Under the pieces are notes generated by a model. The model worked only from the letters and a program-made list of their open reading frames with translations, did not search any database and was not told the origin of the DNA. Below, piece after piece: positions 6,293 to 6,743 of a stretch of DNA of 6,743 nucleotides (position 1 is its first letter; every line of letters begins with the position of its first letter). The translations under genes and the position numbers were made by a program. The DNA is taken from positions 1 through 6,743 of the forward strand of contig CAINWC010000050.1 of the NCBI GenBank assembly GCA_903854305.1, in the 5' to 3' direction. This stretch comes from an uncultured Pseudomonadota bacterium (GTDB lineage: Bacteria > Pseudomonadota > Gammaproteobacteria > Burkholderiales > Methylophilaceae).

Positions 6293-6304
6293 TGTACACT
6301 TTTT
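6293..6304. repeat. Copy 2 of a 12-base direct repeat (TGTACACTTTTT), possible operator
   Basis: This is an exact second copy in the same orientation as the one at 6208. The start-to-start distance is 85 bp, close to eight helical turns, so a protein bound to both copies would sit on the same face of the DNA. It is directly followed on the plus strand by the palindrome ATGCGCAT. Confidence 0.4.
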
Positions 6305-6377
6305 GATGCGCATTAAGGTAATAGTCAAGAGGTTCTGCCCTAGGCTTTGTGCTGAGAAAATAATCGCTCGCTCATAA

Positions 6378-6404
6378 AATGAGTCCCCCAAGAAAGGGCT
6401 CATT
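6378..6404 (-). terminator. Candidate intrinsic terminator after the NnrU-family gene
   Basis: Read on the minus strand, AATGAGCCC, a short loop, then GGGACTCATT form a stem of nine pairs with one bulged base. A short TTTT tract overlaps the end of the stem. It lies 43 nt after the NnrU stop and well before the lipoprotein gene, as expected for a terminator separating the two transcripts. The T tract is short, so efficiency may be modest. Confidence 0.5.
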
Positions 6405-6447
6405 AGAGAGTTCTAGGTATTGAGGGGTTGCGGGGCAGATGTATGCA

Positions 6448-6743
6448 TTAAAACGAATCTAGCCCTCGCAGATAATGGGCATATCGATCAAATGCTGACC
6501 ATAGAATCAAACCCAGGGCTAAGGTTAAGAAGGTCATTGGTATAGATACTTTTACTTTCGGTAGGCTTAAGTTTGCTCGTCTTTTCCTACAAGTTATTAG
6601 ATCAAGAATTGCCCATAATAAGAAGCTAGTAAATAATATGATGCCGCCAAGGGAGGCAACATTCACCAAATGCGTAGATGCCCAAATGATGACGCCAATT
6701 GTCATTGGCTCTTTTAGTTTTGCTTTGATGGCATTGTTAGGAA
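6448..6743 (-). CDS. NnrU-family integral membrane protein (3' part; runs off the right edge)
   Basis: The frame is open from the right edge (first full codon at 6741-6739) to the TAA at 6448, giving 98 visible residues, so the true start lies outside the window. The visible part begins PNNAIKAKLKEPM and continues TIGVIIWASTHLVN, then two further hydrophobic segments separated by a basic stretch (CRKRRANLSLPKVKV). In the NnrU family the corresponding block reads R-H-P-M/Q-x-x-G-x-x-x-W-A-x-x-H-L-x-N, followed by a Leu/Phe-rich helix ending in W-A-x-x-D. Here E-P-M replaces the usual H-P-M. NnrU proteins are small membrane proteins named from denitrification gene clusters, and their role is poorly defined. 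An internal ATG at 6705 would delete the conserved P-M start of this block and is not the likely start. No denitrification genes are visible here. Confidence 0.8.
   Translation of the reverse strand, partial: PNNAIKAKLKEPMTIGVIIWASTHLVNVASLGGIILFTSFLLWAILDLITCRKRRANLSLPKVKVSIPMTFLTLALGLILWSAFDRYAHYLRGLDSF

Larger units (their letters stand above)
6152..6447. other. AT-rich intergenic region upstream of the YHYH-RCC1-oxidase operon
   Basis: This 296-bp stretch contains no gene I can support on either strand. The half next to the lipoprotein gene (6152-6305) is extremely AT-rich and should contain the operon promoter. The half next to the NnrU gene is less AT-rich and holds a terminator-like hairpin. 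A 12-base box occurs twice, and an 8-bp palindrome ATGCGCAT (6306-6313) lies beside the distal copy. Confidence 0.7.

Noticed and set aside
6305..6447. Possible small RNA or tRNA between the NnrU gene and the repeat box
   Set aside because: I could not fold a cloverleaf or find a conserved RNA motif. Only the terminator-like hairpin is supported.
1..6743. Mobile element, CRISPR array or phage genes
   Set aside because: No transposase, integrase, terminal inverted repeats, spaced repeat array or phage structural gene is visible. The single-strand gene layout is ordinary for a chromosome.

Overview
This window reads as chromosomal DNA of a Gram-negative bacterium, probably a betaproteobacterium. 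Type II secretion pseudopilins, a lipobox lipoprotein, a Tat signal and an NnrU-family membrane protein support this. The moderate-to-low GC and protein style would fit a Polynucleobacter-like freshwater Burkholderiaceae, but that genus guess rests on general impression only. Every gene I can support lies on the minus strand, so transcription runs from right to left.

Right edge (about 6448-6743): the 3' part of an NnrU-family membrane protein gene, followed by a candidate terminator hairpin at 6378-6404. Then comes an AT-rich intergenic stretch (6152-6447) with a duplicated 12-base box (TGTACACTTTTT on the plus strand) whose copies start 85 bp apart.

Centre (6151 down to 1259): a compact four-gene unit with gaps of 12, 7 and 23 nt, probably one operon. 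In order of transcription it holds (1) a YHYH-domain lipoprotein, (2) a seven-repeat RCC1-type beta-propeller protein, (3) a Tat-signal multicopper-oxidase-fold protein, and (4) a small regulator-like protein with an N-terminal winged-helix-like domain and a TolB-N/FlgO-like C-terminal domain. The oxidase is the most notable gene. Its frame and fold signatures are intact, but the type 1 copper Cys, the second type 1 His and the axial Met are replaced, and one His is lost from each of two trinuclear-cluster motifs. It looks like a laccase-derived pseudoenzyme or a repurposed metal-binding protein. The RCC1 gene has no signal peptide and no clear ribosome binding site, and it lies in the same frame as the lipoprotein gene with only a TAA and four codons between them. 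A split or readthrough fusion is therefore possible.

Left (1154 down to 1): gspG, gspH and the first 83 codons of gspI, the major and two minor pseudopilins of a type II secretion system. They are translationally packed: gspG and gspH overlap, and gspI starts directly after the gspH stop. A 104-bp gap with a possible promoter separates them from the regulator gene.

Working model (inference): the central operon encodes a cell-envelope or exported module of a lipoprotein, a propeller and a degenerate cupredoxin protein, with its own regulator. It sits directly upstream of a pseudopilin operon that could belong to its export route, although the sequence does not prove a link.
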